Source: Paralichthys olivaceus (lineage: Eukaryota > Chordata > Actinopteri > Pleuronectiformes > Paralichthyidae). From it: a stretch of DNA of 64,000 nucleotides. A program made the translations under genes and the position numbers. The notes beneath the pieces are model-generated. The model was not told the origin of the DNA and did no database searches. It saw only the letters and a program-made list of their open reading frames with translations. Location of the stretch: positions 25,879,458 to 25,943,457 of the forward strand of contig NC_091096.1 in NCBI RefSeq assembly GCF_024713975.1. The letters are read 5' to 3'. This document shows positions 51,687-63,180 of the stretch, piece by piece. Each line of letters begins with the position of its first letter. Position 1 is the stretch's first letter.

Positions 51687-53959
51687 CTATAGCAGTGTGC
51701 ATTTTTCCCCTTTGCTCTTGTCAGAACCCCCACTGGAGCTGCTGCCTTCTCCCCTCCCCTCTCCACTTCCTGTAAAAGTTAAATTTAAGCTGAATCAACA
51801 AAAACACACTGCTGCTGCTGTTGCTGCAGGGAAAAACATAGGAAAGAGTAAAACCTGCTTGATAACTGCATGAGAAGATACACATCCTTGTCTGCTTTGC
51901 AAACAGTGAGCAGAAGATAATCCTCTAATAGCAGTTGCATCAAGCACATAAAAATGCTAAATGCAAGATTTTCTTCATCAGTCCACCAACATAAAGACAA
52001 TTTGGATCCAACATAACTGGTTTGTTATGACACGATTTTCTGCTCACACCTACAATTGCCTAAAATAGAAATCCAGTTCTGCAGCATTCCGAAAACCAAA
52101 ACAGGCTTATTATGTGTCTGCAGCCTTCACATTTCTGACAATTGCGCTGGTGAACGCAGACGTCTTTTGATCTTGGTCAGTAATTAGATGCTTCGAAAAG
52201 TAGCAGTTTAAATATACTGAGTTACAAGCAAAATGACTGCATTTAAAATATATATGACTCAGAGATCATAGGTTTGTGCAGCAAAGTGTGATTAACATTT
52301 CAAAAGTAACTAGAAACTAAATCCTTTGCATAGATAGTAAATATATTACATTAATAAGACTGTATGATTGCTGTTAGTTTAGGTTTTTCTCATTCCTTTC
52401 TCTATAGCATAGTGTATTTTTATCTTTTACTTTTTTTTTTTCTTGCAGACCTTTTATCTATTTGTTTTCACTTTTTTACCTGCACTGTAAAGACTGCACT
52501 AATTTCATTGTACAATGCCACATTGGATGTACAACTGGAATCTTCAAAGTAACTATATTGAGGTCAAATACATGTAGTGTAAGAAAATTATACAATATTT
52601 AGTGGACAAAGAGTAAAACTAAGTAAGTACCAGTGGTCTAGGTTAGGTGATTTTTTTACCTTTCTGGAGGACGTTTTTCTCGAAGTATCCCGGCATGTTC
52701 ATGTTGCCAGCTGGCCAATACTGGGCGACCACATAGGCCCTTGATCCAGCAGAAGCTAAACCAACACCCAGTTTTGTGCTGTCTTTCCACACCACCTGAG
52801 TAAAATGCCCTGCGGGACGAAACACAGCGGTGTAGAGAGGAGACAAGTGTGGTGATCTGATTCTAACTTGAATCTCTCAGTGTTTTATAAAATTAATATT
52901 AGAAGTCGATATAAATGTTTACCTTTTCCACTGAAGTTAATAGATTATTACAGAAAAACATAAATCCATTATTTGTTATGGTTTAATCTTTAAGTGATAT
53001 ATATTTTACCCACACATTTTAAATCTGGCTCTATTAATGGACTCCCTATGGAACCCATCAGATGTTATGTGTTTTACCAGTTTGGCTGCCAAACCCAGGA
53101 CTGCTCCATTTGTAGTTTGTGACCTCACTGTACCAAGAATCTACAGCTTCTTTTCCTGAGAACGCACAAAAAGAACACAATATAAACAAACTACCATGAG
53201 TTGATTGAAAAAAAAAATAATAATAATGCCATTATGGCAAACATATGAAGCTGTAAGGGAAAATTACAGGGTATTGGTAAATGTTAAACATAGTGTAACA
53301 TAACACCATAGTAAGTAAAGAAGACTCGTTAAGTTACACAACTGACTAAGGAATGCCATAAAGCTTGTTAATTTCAGCCCCCATGAGCTGCTGGTTATAC
53401 TGCAGCACCAAATCCCCTGAGTGTGCTATGAGGCTTATTCATTTAGTTTTAAAATGATCAGTCAAGAAAAGTGATATTCATTATTTGAAATGTTTCAATA
53501 TCTGTGGTCATGTCAGCAGGTGAACCAAAACATTAAAGTAATGCAATGAATATGATTGTGTAATCCACCTGTCAGGGTATCGGAGCTTAACTTGGAGTAG
53601 ATGTTCTCTCCATTCTTTGTGTCGCTGTGGCTCATGAGCCCGAGAGCCAGCAAGTGATCGGCCCATTTCTGAGCTGAATCATTCAGGTCGCTGCTAAGCG
53701 TCAGTGGCGGTGCGCCATGCATTGCCCTGTACTTATTGTGAGTTTCCAGGAACTCCCTCTGAAAGCTTGCATCTGCAGAAAAAAGGCACTGATTGATGAG
53801 CTTTCAGTGCACAGAAATAAACACGTCTCGAGCAATTACTGTGGCTGGCTGTCCACACGCTTGGGTGCAGACAGGATGACTCGTGATCTGTGATGACAAA
53901 GATATTGACAGTGATGCTGTTTTCAGGTTCTTAATATTTGCTGAGCACTAACCTGCCAT
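51687..53959 (-). CDS. GLIPR2/GAPR-1-like CAP (SCP/PR-1) domain protein with C-terminal CAAX-like box (173 aa)
   Basis: Five coding exons on the - strand: 53953-53959, 53569-53772, 53078-53155, 52660-52809 and 51687-51769. Phases are consistent and all junctions are GT-AG, giving 174 codons. The CAP domain spans residues 6-145. Conserved CAP residues are visible: H51 (in SHSD), E58 (GEN), E81 (WYSEV) and H98 (GHFTQVVW), plus YWPAGN near 127-132. There is no signal peptide, as in GAPR-1, so it should be cytosolic and membrane-associated, not secreted. The start MADAS lacks the Gly2 that is myristoylated in mammalian GAPR-1. Instead, a Gly/Ser/Lys-rich tail (146-169) ends in Cys170-Thr-Leu-Leu-stop, a CAAX-like box whose final Leu favours geranylgeranylation. 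Mammalian GAPR-1 binds Golgi/lipid-raft membranes and Beclin 1. Function here is inferred by family. Confidence 0.93.
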
Positions 53960-54240
53960 TGTGTCTGTAGTTGTGAGGGCTGCAAGTGAGAACAGAACAA
54001 ATGAGGACAGGGTTAAAAGATAGAATCCAATAAATGATAACAATTATTCTGAAGGACCCCTCAGCAGGTGCTTAGGCACAATGTGGTGATGGTGGAAAAC
54101 AAAAAATCTAGTTCAGATTTCACAAACTGGAGTAATCTCTTGCACTCACCTGAGTCAGGGTGTTTTCCTGAGATCCGAGGTAATGTCCTGTGTACACACT
54201 GATCCGTCTGCTGTCTGAAAGCCAGTATTTATCCAGACGG
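53960..54240 (-). promoter_or_regulatory. 5' leader exons and promoter of the CAP-domain gene
   Basis: The ATG exon begins after an acceptor (CTTGCAG on -, exon edge 53979). An upstream leader exon ends at 54150 with a good donor (CTCAG/GTGAGT). A TATA-like GATAAATACTG on - lies near 54222-54232, placing the start near 54195-54200. No upstream ATG is apparent in the last leader exon. Confidence 0.5.
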
Positions 54241-55601
54241 ATCTCACTGCTCTTTCCTCTTGTCTGTATGGAGGAGGAGACACCCAGCCCCTTCCTGCTG
54301 TTACTTCACTGCAGCCACTTAACCTAGTCATGACTCACAGCAACGTGTGGCTGTTTGCTGGGTAGCCCACATTCTTCACACATCCGCACCACTCTTGATT
54401 GATGCAGAGTGGTTGTCTCTCTAATCCATGATTCCACACACATCAGTGCAATTCAGGCTTTTTCAAACTTTTCTTTTTCCTTTTTGAGGGGAATATTCAA
54501 GCGTGGGATAATAAATAAACTTTTTCTGGTTCCTTAGTACCTTTTTTAAATTCTTTAATTAAAAAATGGAAAATTTGTTCATATTAATTCTCAGATAATA
54601 CCTGTTATACTGCTCAGTGTGAGTTACCACCCTGGATCCATAAAATACAAGGGGTGAATTAAGCAACTGAAGAGCTGCACACAAAGAAAACACGTAAACA
54701 GATAATAGATGAGTGAAGCCTTGAGTTGGTTGAGGTCTCTATCACACAGGTTGTGGTAAAGTCTCCTCCGGTGCAGTTTCCTTCCTGCCATCTGATAGCA
54801 ATCGTCCACAGTTGCTGCCGGTTTTAACAAGCACAAACTGCAAAAGCAAAGACTGCATAATCACTACCCGGCTCTTAATGCATGCTCATGCTAACTACAA
54901 AACAAGCATCACGCCATCATCTGCAGTGGTGAAAAGGTTCAGTTGAGCTCACCACCATGCACAGCACTGACTGTGGGACCAAACTCCCTCTTGATCTAGT
55001 GCAAGCAACAGCAAGTTGCTCCAAGGACGGCTCTGATTATTGCCAGTATATGTATGCAACAAACAACCATTTAGAGCCTGTGGGTGGGGTCCTGGAGAGG
55101 ATATCACCTAGGGATGCTGTAGCCCACTTGATAAGCATCAATGAACTGTGACTCCAGGTGAAGATTCCTCTACGGCAGCAGGGCCTGAAGCATTGAGCTT
55201 CATTCTTTACTGTCTTCATCGAGACCAGCCGATTAGCCAAAGCACAAACAACAATTCACAACATTGGCTCTTCAATTACATGCATATGCACATTGCTGTA
55301 AATTACAATGTTACTCAGTTAAGTCAGGTAAGTTTTATCTGTTCATTATCATTGAGCTCATTTTGTTTTGGACAAGAGAACTGAGAAAAGATTACACACA
55401 GTGTTGGTTTGGAACTGTAACTAGTAAGAATGCAATTTCATTGATGTAGAAATCCATTTCAAAAGTAGGTGAAAATTATATTCATACTGGTTGGAATTAT
55501 ATTGAGGAACTCTACATTTTCCTTTCAACTCGGTATGAATCAATATTTGTACCAACAAAAGAGTAATAATTGTAGATACGTGGACCAAATGAATATGCTA
55601 C
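54241..55601. other. Intergenic DNA
   Basis: No coding exon recognised. Frames at 54624-54836 (-) and 54957-55151 (+) have no family signal. Confidence 0.5.
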
Positions 55602-55975
55602 TTAAAGGTACAGTGTGTTGAATGTTGTGATATCGAGTGTTGAAATTGCATGTTGCAGCTGAACACCCCTCACCTCACCCTCTCCTTCCAAACATGAAAA
55701 AGAACCTGTGGTAGCTTCAGTTGTCATAAAAACTCAAAAGGTGTTTAGTTTGTCCAGTCTGGACTAATGTAAAAAACATGGCGGCCTCTGTAGAGAGGGT
55801 CCCCTCCATGTAAATATAAAGTATTTAAATATAAAGGACCTTTTCTGGGGTAAAGAAAACTACAATTCATACAATTTAGATGAAACGAACTAGTGAAAAC
55901 ATCATGAGGATTATTCTACATTACATTTCTGCCAATAGATCCCTTTCACCTAAATCTTACACACTGGACCTTTAA
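55602..55975. mobile_element. TTAA-flanked MITE, copy 3 (longest)
   Basis: Bounded by TTAA at 55602-55605 and 55972-55975. Inverted ends: left TTAAAGGTACAGTGTGT, right (reverse complement) TTAAAGGTCCAGTGTGTA. At 374 bp it contains both segments that are separately missing from the copies at 18604-18921 and 35843-36103. Non-coding. Confidence 0.88.
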
Positions 55976-58900
55976 AGTGACATATCTTTATCAATCAATT
56001 AATTATTTCCTGAAGTCAAATGTTAAAGTATTTATGTTATGTAAAGTACTTCATGTTATATACCTAATCTTACCTCATACCTAATTAGAGATAATCAGTC
56101 CTTATGAAAAATGTTTACTTATTCACAGCAGATGGGTTCATTGTTAGTATATAATATTGCAGAGTAACACAATTTGTATTGATTGGATTCAAATTATTAT
56201 TGATTATAAATATCATAAGATCCCTACCTTAGAATGGTAAGTGCCTATAAATATTGGAGTTGCTAGTACTCGGGCCCGCTCAGTGCTGCTTGCAGCCCTA
56301 GTGTATATTGTGATAAGCTACTTTACAAATAAAAATGAATTAAATTACTGTAGCACTGTTTATACACTAGTCTGTTGGTTCATCAGTGACACCTTGTTGT
56401 TTGATATATTGTTAAATGAGAATATCAATCATAACCACTTCAAGTACTTTGTATGTAATGCACAGTCTATTACATAATGGGTCAATATCATATCATATCA
56501 TATTGATCACATTACATTGTCTCTCAAGCTGTATTTCACCCAACTTTGTGCATATTTTTAATTTGTGCATAAACATTTTATTTTATTTGCACTAGGTGAA
56601 AAACTGTGACAAAATACAATGAAGAACACAACTGGTGAAGCATGTGACTTAAATGACCACTCAGACTGAAAAGCATGAAAGAAAATAATTCATCAGTCCT
56701 TGGGCAAGATGCTGAACCCTGAAATGCTCCTCATAGAACAAAAAAGTGGTGCTAATAGATGCACCGTATGAATGTGTGAGTGAATGGGTGAATGGCAAAC
56801 TGTACTGTAAAGAGCTTTGAGGTCACCAAGACAAGAAAGGTGCTTCATCAATACAAACCATTTACCATTTAAAATAACACTAACACTTTGTTATTGGTCC
56901 ATTAGGCAATTACATTCTGCGGTCGAACGACTGATGCAAAAAACAATATGTCTGAACACACCTCAATCTAAGGCCAAAACGTCCTCTTGTACAGTTGTTA
57001 TTTAAAAAGCTGCATTCAATTGCATCAGTCTGAGACCTAGTTTGCATATACCATAGACTGACTGAACTGGTTTGGACATGTTTTTGAGAGGTTCCTTCGA
57101 ATGTCACCTGTAATTATACAGAGCACATATTTGTCTGTTTTGTTCAAAGTTCGAACCTTTCATTCCATTCCCAAGATTTAAGGGTTGTAAAACGGTTGAA
57201 GCTTTTAACTCAGAGAGAAGAGAGGCCTCTGTTAGATCTGTGTTCACGTCTGCAAAGTGATGATAGTTGTGTAAACTGCATTGTGCAACTCTGCCCTCAC
57301 TGCCCTCATATTTCACCCAACATGATGATGGTGTAAAACACAGGCTGATACATATAATTAGGCTTTTAATTGGCCAAACATTTATTAATTACATTTTGTG
57401 GATTGATGGATATTAAATGGCATGATTAAACCACACTATTTCATTTGTTGCCAATGTCAAACCAACTGTGACAAAGAGACCTGGGTTGACTCATCTTCGT
57501 GCCCTGACAGCAAATAAGACAAACCAGTTTATGTTGTGTTTTTAGATTTTGCACTACACCACTGTCTGGTGAACCAACCCTTTAACATAATCAGATTAGA
57601 ATATAAGAAAGTAATTTGATAACTTCAAATTATTTCTCAGAAACAGGGCTGTGTGTTCTGCTTGCTTGTTGTCAGTACAGTCGGCTAGCATCATTTCTAA
57701 TTGAATGGGTCTGTCTTCCTCCTTGTTTCAATGGGTCGTGTGGGAGTGAAAGGAGACTCTCTGTTGTCAGATTCTTGACAATTAACCAGGAATAATGTTG
57801 TTGTTGTTGTGGGAGCTCAAGAAGAGAATTTTTATTTGTTCCAGTTTATGGGACTGTATCAAGAAAAGAGAACATAACAATTCTAGGGTTTTCATAGAAT
57901 CACAGTACAAACAAATTAGTTTTTCTTTTGAATTTTTCAAATTATGTTCGAGAACATCAGCTACAGCTATATACATAATCAAACTATACAACTATTTAAG
58001 AAGGTGCAGAGTAATACATAATCTACTGAATGTGTCCATCCACACCCAGTGTCACATGAATAACAAAAAGAAACATATGCTCTCCTCACCGAACTAAGCC
58101 TAAGAAAGTACATTTTTGAACTATGTACATGATTCAAACTGTTCAGTCACAAACAAAGAACATTATGCATATAAGTATAAGTATGCCGGAGGTAAACTGA
58201 GAGGCTTCCATTGACCTGCAGTTTGACTACTTCATAACCCTGAGCACCTGGTAAATCTCTCTTTCTCCAAAGACGTGTTTCTATGTCTCACACAAAAAAG
58301 TATATTTTTTAAAGAAATATAAATGAAATCATAATTTTTGTTTATATCAGAAACCACTGTGATCATAAGAGTGGTGAGTTTGGGTATTCTTGGAGCCTGG
58401 AACACAAACTCAATTTTACAAGCTGATACTGATACAAATGTGATGAACCATAATAGGATAATGAAAACCAACTTTTACAGTTAAGAGGAGACCAATAACA
58501 ATACATGTAAAGAAAAAAATCACATTTAGAATCTTTGTAAGTCAATTAACTCTATTTTGTAAGCATTAGATATCAAATTAAATTAGAACAATGGAATTGT
58601 TTGCACAACAAACAAAAAACTATGTAGTGACTAACTAACAGTGAGCAATAGCAATACTGAACTGGAATGGTCAGGTTTCTGTCATTTTTAACAGGTTGTG
58701 CAATAAGTTGGTCCAACACAAACATTGAGAAGTCCTTTGTGTGCATTCCACAGGAGTATTCAGTACTCATTTGTACACCCTCTGCTTTTGTAAGAAGATT
58801 TGTCCTGTCAAAGGTTTTTTTTGTCTGAATTGAAATTAACTATAATTAAATTTAATTGATGTGAATTGAAATTGAATCCACTTGTATGGCATTGAATTGA

Positions 58901-59558
58901 ATTGCATTGCAGGATTTTCATTTTGAAGAGTGACTATATGTTCTCCTGCACAATTTTTAAAACTGATATGTTTGCAGGAATAATTCAACAGGGTCAAAAG
59001 ACATGTTAACAACAGAATCAATAAAAACTGTGATGCTACATCTCTACATGCAAGAGACACAATGTGTATAGTTGCTTCACAGCAAGATGGCTCTGGGTCT
59101 ACTGAATCTTGTGTTAGGTCTGACATAGATTTGTTTTGAGTGCTCTGCTTTTCCTCTCACTGTCTAAGGACGTGAAAATAGGATGTTAGGAAATCTCCTG
59201 CTGTTGCCTTGGAGCTAGAGTTGTCTCAAATCTGGATCTGGTTTGTGTGCACTATATAGTGATAATTTGTGCGTGTCTTAAAATGGGTCAAATGCAGATA
59301 TACGTTTTCCCATTGACATCAATAGAATCAAGCTCACCTGAAAAATCATTTATCAAGTATAACAAACAACCTGCACTCATCAGTTGCACTTGCTTTTCAC
59401 ATGAAGAAAATGCCTTTAGCAATAACAACCGGTTTATAACTATTTAAGTGCGTCAGCTCTCTGCTTAACCATTTCAAGACTCCAGTAAAAAACACCCTGC
59501 TATTTACAACATCCACTGTACAATTTAGTTGTTGTTTGCCTTGTTTAGGTGATACCAG
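55976..59558. other. Intergenic DNA left of the retroelement
   Basis: Contains a SINE at 56694-56870, a LINE-like tail text 'ctactttacaaataaaaatg' near 56319-56338, a TTAA-type terminus (reads TTAAAGGGTTGGTTCACC on -) near 57567-57584, and AATTGAAATTG-rich simple sequence at 58830-58910. No host gene is recognised. Confidence 0.45.
56694..56870 (+). mobile_element. tRNA-SINE 3' body, copy with 'ccttgggcaagatgctgaac' segment
   Basis: Shares 'gctaatagatgcaccgtatg' and 'gggtgaatggcaaactgtac' with 25711-25832, and ends 'atacaaaccatttaccattt'. It extends further 5' than that copy. Confidence 0.75.
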
Positions 59559-59614
59559 GGACACACTTGGAAAATGTTTACCAGTTTCATCCTCAGAAAA
59601 ACCAAAACACGTCT

Positions 59615-59656
59615 TGTAACTATGTTTTAGGACAAGGGCACTGGAAAAGGGAGTGC
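59615..59656 (+). pseudogene. gag zinc-knuckle remnant
   Basis: CCHC spacing is kept (positions 1, 4, 9, 14 of CNYVLGQGHWKREC), but the second Cys is Val, so metal binding would be impaired. This marks the 3' end of gag. Upstream gag is not recognisable. Confidence 0.65.
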
Positions 59657-59879
59657 CCCATGTTGAAATCCAAAAGCGAATTTCAGAGGAAATCGTCCTG
59701 CAAAGCCAGTTGCGCTTGCAGTCTCAGTCTGTACAGCAGAAAAAGCTGAGGCAATAGCTGCAGTTCAGTTTCATACTAAGCCTATTGAGACTGTTAACCC
59801 TTGTGTTCTGGCGGTTGTTGGGTTAGCGAATGAACCTGACTTGACAGTTGACCCAGGATACCATCCATTTGTCTCCAAT

Positions 59880-60563
59880 GGGTCTGTGTCCTTGGAGGGA
59901 AATGATAAAAAAGTGCCGGTCAACATTCTTAGAGATTCAGGTGCTTTGGGATCTTTCATTTTAGAGTCTGTGTTGCCATTTTCCTCAGACAGTGACACTT
60001 GAGGTTGGATGATAGTCAGGGGTATGGGTCTTAAGGTTTTGACTGTCCCTGTACATAATGTCAACCTGTCTTCAAATCTGGTGAAAGGTGAAGTTCCACT
60101 GAGTGTGTGTCCTGAGTTGCCTGTGGAGGGAATACAGGTAGTTTTAGGCAATGACTTGGTTGGTGCACGTGTGTGGAGTGATTTGCCTCTTCCCCCTCTA
60201 GTTGCTTTAACTCCTTCTGTTGGTGATGGAAGCCTTGGGAGACCAACAAAGTCATCGGTTGGTTCAGCCTGTGTGGTCACCAGGGCCCAAAGCCGTACTG
60301 ATTCTCATGCTGAAAAGTGGGTTACGGAGAAAATCCAAAAATCAAAAGTGTGTTTTCCATTACCTGACTGTTTGCTATCTGTTACTCGCAGTGAGTTAAT
60401 ACAGGAGCAGGGAGAGGAATTCTCCCTGAAAGAACTGTTCCAGCAGGTCGGTCCATCTGATGAGTTGGAGATTGCTGTTCCAGAGTACTTCCTTGAGGAC
60501 GGTTTGTTGGTGAGAAAGTGGGTTCCTCAGAGTGACAGTTATGTGGTGGATGCCATTTTTTAA
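59880..60563 (+). pseudogene. Retroelement protease and linker region
   Basis: A DSG triad at 59934-59942 in the context ILRDSGA is the likely aspartic protease active site. A TGA at 60000-60002 interrupts the frame, which then continues to 60563 without family-specific motifs. This part lies between protease and integrase. Confidence 0.6.
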
Positions 60564-60579
60564 AGTTGTAGTTCCGACC

Positions 60580-61361
60580 AAACTAAGACCTAAAATTTTG
60601 CGTACAGCTCATAATACAGCAGGACATTTAGGGGTTAAGAAAACGTACAACTTCTACTGGCCAAGGCTAAAAAGAGACATCTTTGCTTATGTCAAAACCT
60701 GCCATACGTGTCAAATTACAAGCCTTATCAGTGCATAAAGCCTGCACCTTTGTGTCCTGTATCAGCAGCCAGTCAACCTTTCGAGCTTATTGATTGTGTT
60801 GGCCCGTTACCCAAGTCTAAGGCTGGTAGTATGTATTTGTTAACTGTGATGTGTTTAAGTACACGCTACCCTGCAGCTTATCCATTGTGTAACATCACAA
60901 CAAAGTCTGTTGTGAAAGCATTGTCCCAGTTCATTTCAGTCTTTGGCATTCCGAAGGTTATTCAAAGTGATCAAGGAACAAATTTCACTTCAAACATGTT
61001 TTCGGAAATTCTAAAACAACTACATTTCAGACATGCCCAATCTACTCCTTATCATCCTCAAAGCCAGGGAGCTATTGAGTGTTTCCACCAGACCCTAAAA
61101 TCCCTGTTACGTTCTAATTGTACAGAACTTAACCGTTACTGGGAAGAGGGGTTGCCTTGGTTTATGCTGGCTGCAAGAGAGGTTACTCAAGAAAGTACTG
61201 GGTTTAGCCCAAATGATCTTGTGTTTGGGCATACTGTACGTGGTCAACTTGCTGTCCTACAGGGTGATTGGAAGAAAACTTCTCCACCAACAAACTTGAT
61301 TGACTACATGAATGGTTTCAGAAGGCGATTGAATGTAGCTGGTAAAAAAGGCGAAAATTAA
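60580..61361 (+). pseudogene. Retroelement integrase
   Basis: The N-terminal HHCC finger (H-x4-H at 60610-60627; C-x2-C at 60700-60711) is in one frame. The catalytic core follows in another, with D at 60792-60794, D at 60969-60971 and E at 61077-61079; the last two are separated by 35 residues (DD35E). The frame break between finger and core makes it non-functional. Confidence 0.85.
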
Positions 61362-61744
61362 CCTTGTGAAATCTCAGAAAAATGAAAAAAATTATTTGAC
61401 CGTAGGACAGAAAAGCGGGGTTTTGCTCCAGGGGATCACGTATTGGCGCTTGGCTGTAATTCTTAGGAAAGTTTCTGATCAGAACTATGTCTACCCCAGA
61501 TCCACCTCACCCCAACGAGAAAAATGCAACTGTATCATGTAAATCTGTTGAAAGCTTATTACTTGCCTTCTTCTGTGGGCCCTTCTACAGGGGAAGGGAG
61601 ACCTGTGGTAGTGGCAGCTCCCATGGGAGATTTGTGCCAAATGCCTTTGCTGGTAGAGGGTAAGAAAGATGATGTAAATACCCCCGATGATTGCGTCATG
61701 CAGGGCCGACTTAAGAACTCTGAGTCCCTCAGTAAATTGGACAG

Positions 61745-62460
61745 TTGCAGTTGAGTAAGCTGATATTGTCTTTCCCTTCCTTGTTTTCAGATACTCCTTC
61801 GCGTACTCACCTGATCAAACATGATATTGATATTGGAGATGAAAAACCTATTCGGCAACGGTTCTATCGTGCTTCACCAGAAAAATGTGACCAGCTGGAA
61901 TCACAAGTGAGGTTGGACATGGTCTTGCAGTTCCATCAGATTCAAGCTGGGCGTCGCCATTTTTGTTGGTGACTAAACCAGACCATACTTTTAGGCCGTG
62001 TACTGACTTTCGCAAGGTTAACAAGATCACCAAACCAGACTCTTTTCCGTTGCCCCGAATGGATGATTGTGTCGATCAAGTTGGTTCTGCAAAATTTGTC
62101 AGTAGATTTGACCTTTTGAAGGGTTACTGGCAAGTGCCTTTGTCCAAACGTGCTCAGGCCATTGCCTCGTTCATAACTCCTTCGGACCTTTACTCATACA
62201 AAGTAATGCCATTTGGTCTACGAAACGCACCTGCCACTTTTCAAAGATTAATGAATAGAGTGGTTGCAGGTTTGGATGGCTGCGCGGTATATTTAGATGA
62301 TGTTTTCATCTACAGTGACACTTGGGAACAACATTTACCGTGCGTCAAAGCACTATTTGACAGACTTGCATGGGCCAATCTGACAGTGAAGTTGGCCAAG
62401 TGTGAGTTCGCCAGGGCTACCGTGACTTACTTGGGTAAGGTAGTGGAGGCAACAGGAACG
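61745..62460 (+). pseudogene. Retroelement reverse transcriptase (truncated)
   Basis: The first part (61745-61972) and the palm region (from 61963) are in different frames. The palm shows FRPCTDFRKVNK, SRFDLLKGYWQVPL, MPFGLRNAPATFQR and the catalytic YLDD at 62290-62301. Similarity stops near 62455 at a YLGKVV motif, just before RNase H would begin, at the junction with the Tc1-like sequence. Confidence 0.9.
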
Positions 62461-62464
62461 ACAG

Positions 62465-63180
62465 CAACAGGTAACAGGAGGCATTTCTTTGGAAGGCCGC
62501 ACAGCCCTCCATGTGCTAGCCAGAGGTACCCTGACTGCCATTAGGTACCAGGATGAGATCCTCAGACCCATTGTAAGGCCATATGCTGGTGCAGTGGGCC
62601 CTGGGTTCCTTCTCATGCATGACAATGCTGGGCCTCATGTGGCTGGATTGTGTCAGCAGTTCCTGCATGATGAAGGCATTGATGCTATGGACTAGCCTGC
62701 CCATTCCCCAGACCTGAATCCAATCGAGCACATCTGGGACATCATGTCTTGTTCCATTCACCAACACCACGTCGCACCACAGACTGTCCAGGAGTTGACT
62801 GATGCTTTGATCCAAGTCTAGGAGGTGATCCCTCAGGAGAACATCCGTCTTCTCATCAGGAGCATGCCCAGGCATTGTATGGAGTGCATACAGGCACGTG
62901 GAGGCCACACACACTACTGAGCCTCATTTTAACTTTTGTTGAGGAATTTCCACAGAAGTTGGATCCAGCCTGTTATCTGATTTTTCCACTTATTTTTGAG
63001 TATGATTCTGAATCCAGACCTCCATGGGATAATGATTTTGATTTCCATTGATCATTCTTATTTTATTTTGTTCTCAACGCATTTCACTATGTAATGAATA
63101 AAGATTTTCAACTGGAATATTTCATTCATTGAGATCTAGGATGTGTTGTTTAAGTGTTCCCTTTATATTTTTGAGCAGTG
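62465..63180 (+). mobile_element. 3' half of a Tc1-like DNA transposon with broken transposase
   Basis: Transposase similarity begins mid-protein (TGGISLEGRTALHVLARG at 62474-62527). It includes the second catalytic D at 62621-62623 and E at 62726-62728, 34 residues apart (DD34E). Two in-frame TAG stops (62693-62695 and 62819-62821) replace conserved tryptophan-type positions. The 3' UTR and a terminal GTTCCCTTTATATTTTTGAG end at 63180, typical of fish Tc1 elements. The 5' inverted repeat and N-terminal DNA-binding half are absent. Confidence 0.9.

Larger units (their letters stand above)
59560..62460 (+). mobile_element. Decayed Ty3/gypsy-group retroelement with Gmr1-type order (protease-integrase-reverse transcriptase)
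   Basis: Domains in order: gag zinc knuckle (59615-59656), aspartic protease (around 59934), integrase zinc finger (60610-60711), integrase core (60708-61361) and reverse transcriptase (61745-62460). Integrase lies before RT, the reverse of ordinary Ty3/gypsy elements and the arrangement described for Gmr1 of Atlantic cod. Coding frames shift at least four times and a TGA interrupts the protease frame at 60000-60002, so the copy is dead. RNase H and the right part are missing; no LTR pair was found in the window. Confidence 0.85.

Noticed and set aside
62353..62914. Minus-strand ORFs over the RT/Tc1 junction
   Set aside because: The + strand encodes recognisable RT and transposase, so the minus frames are shadows.
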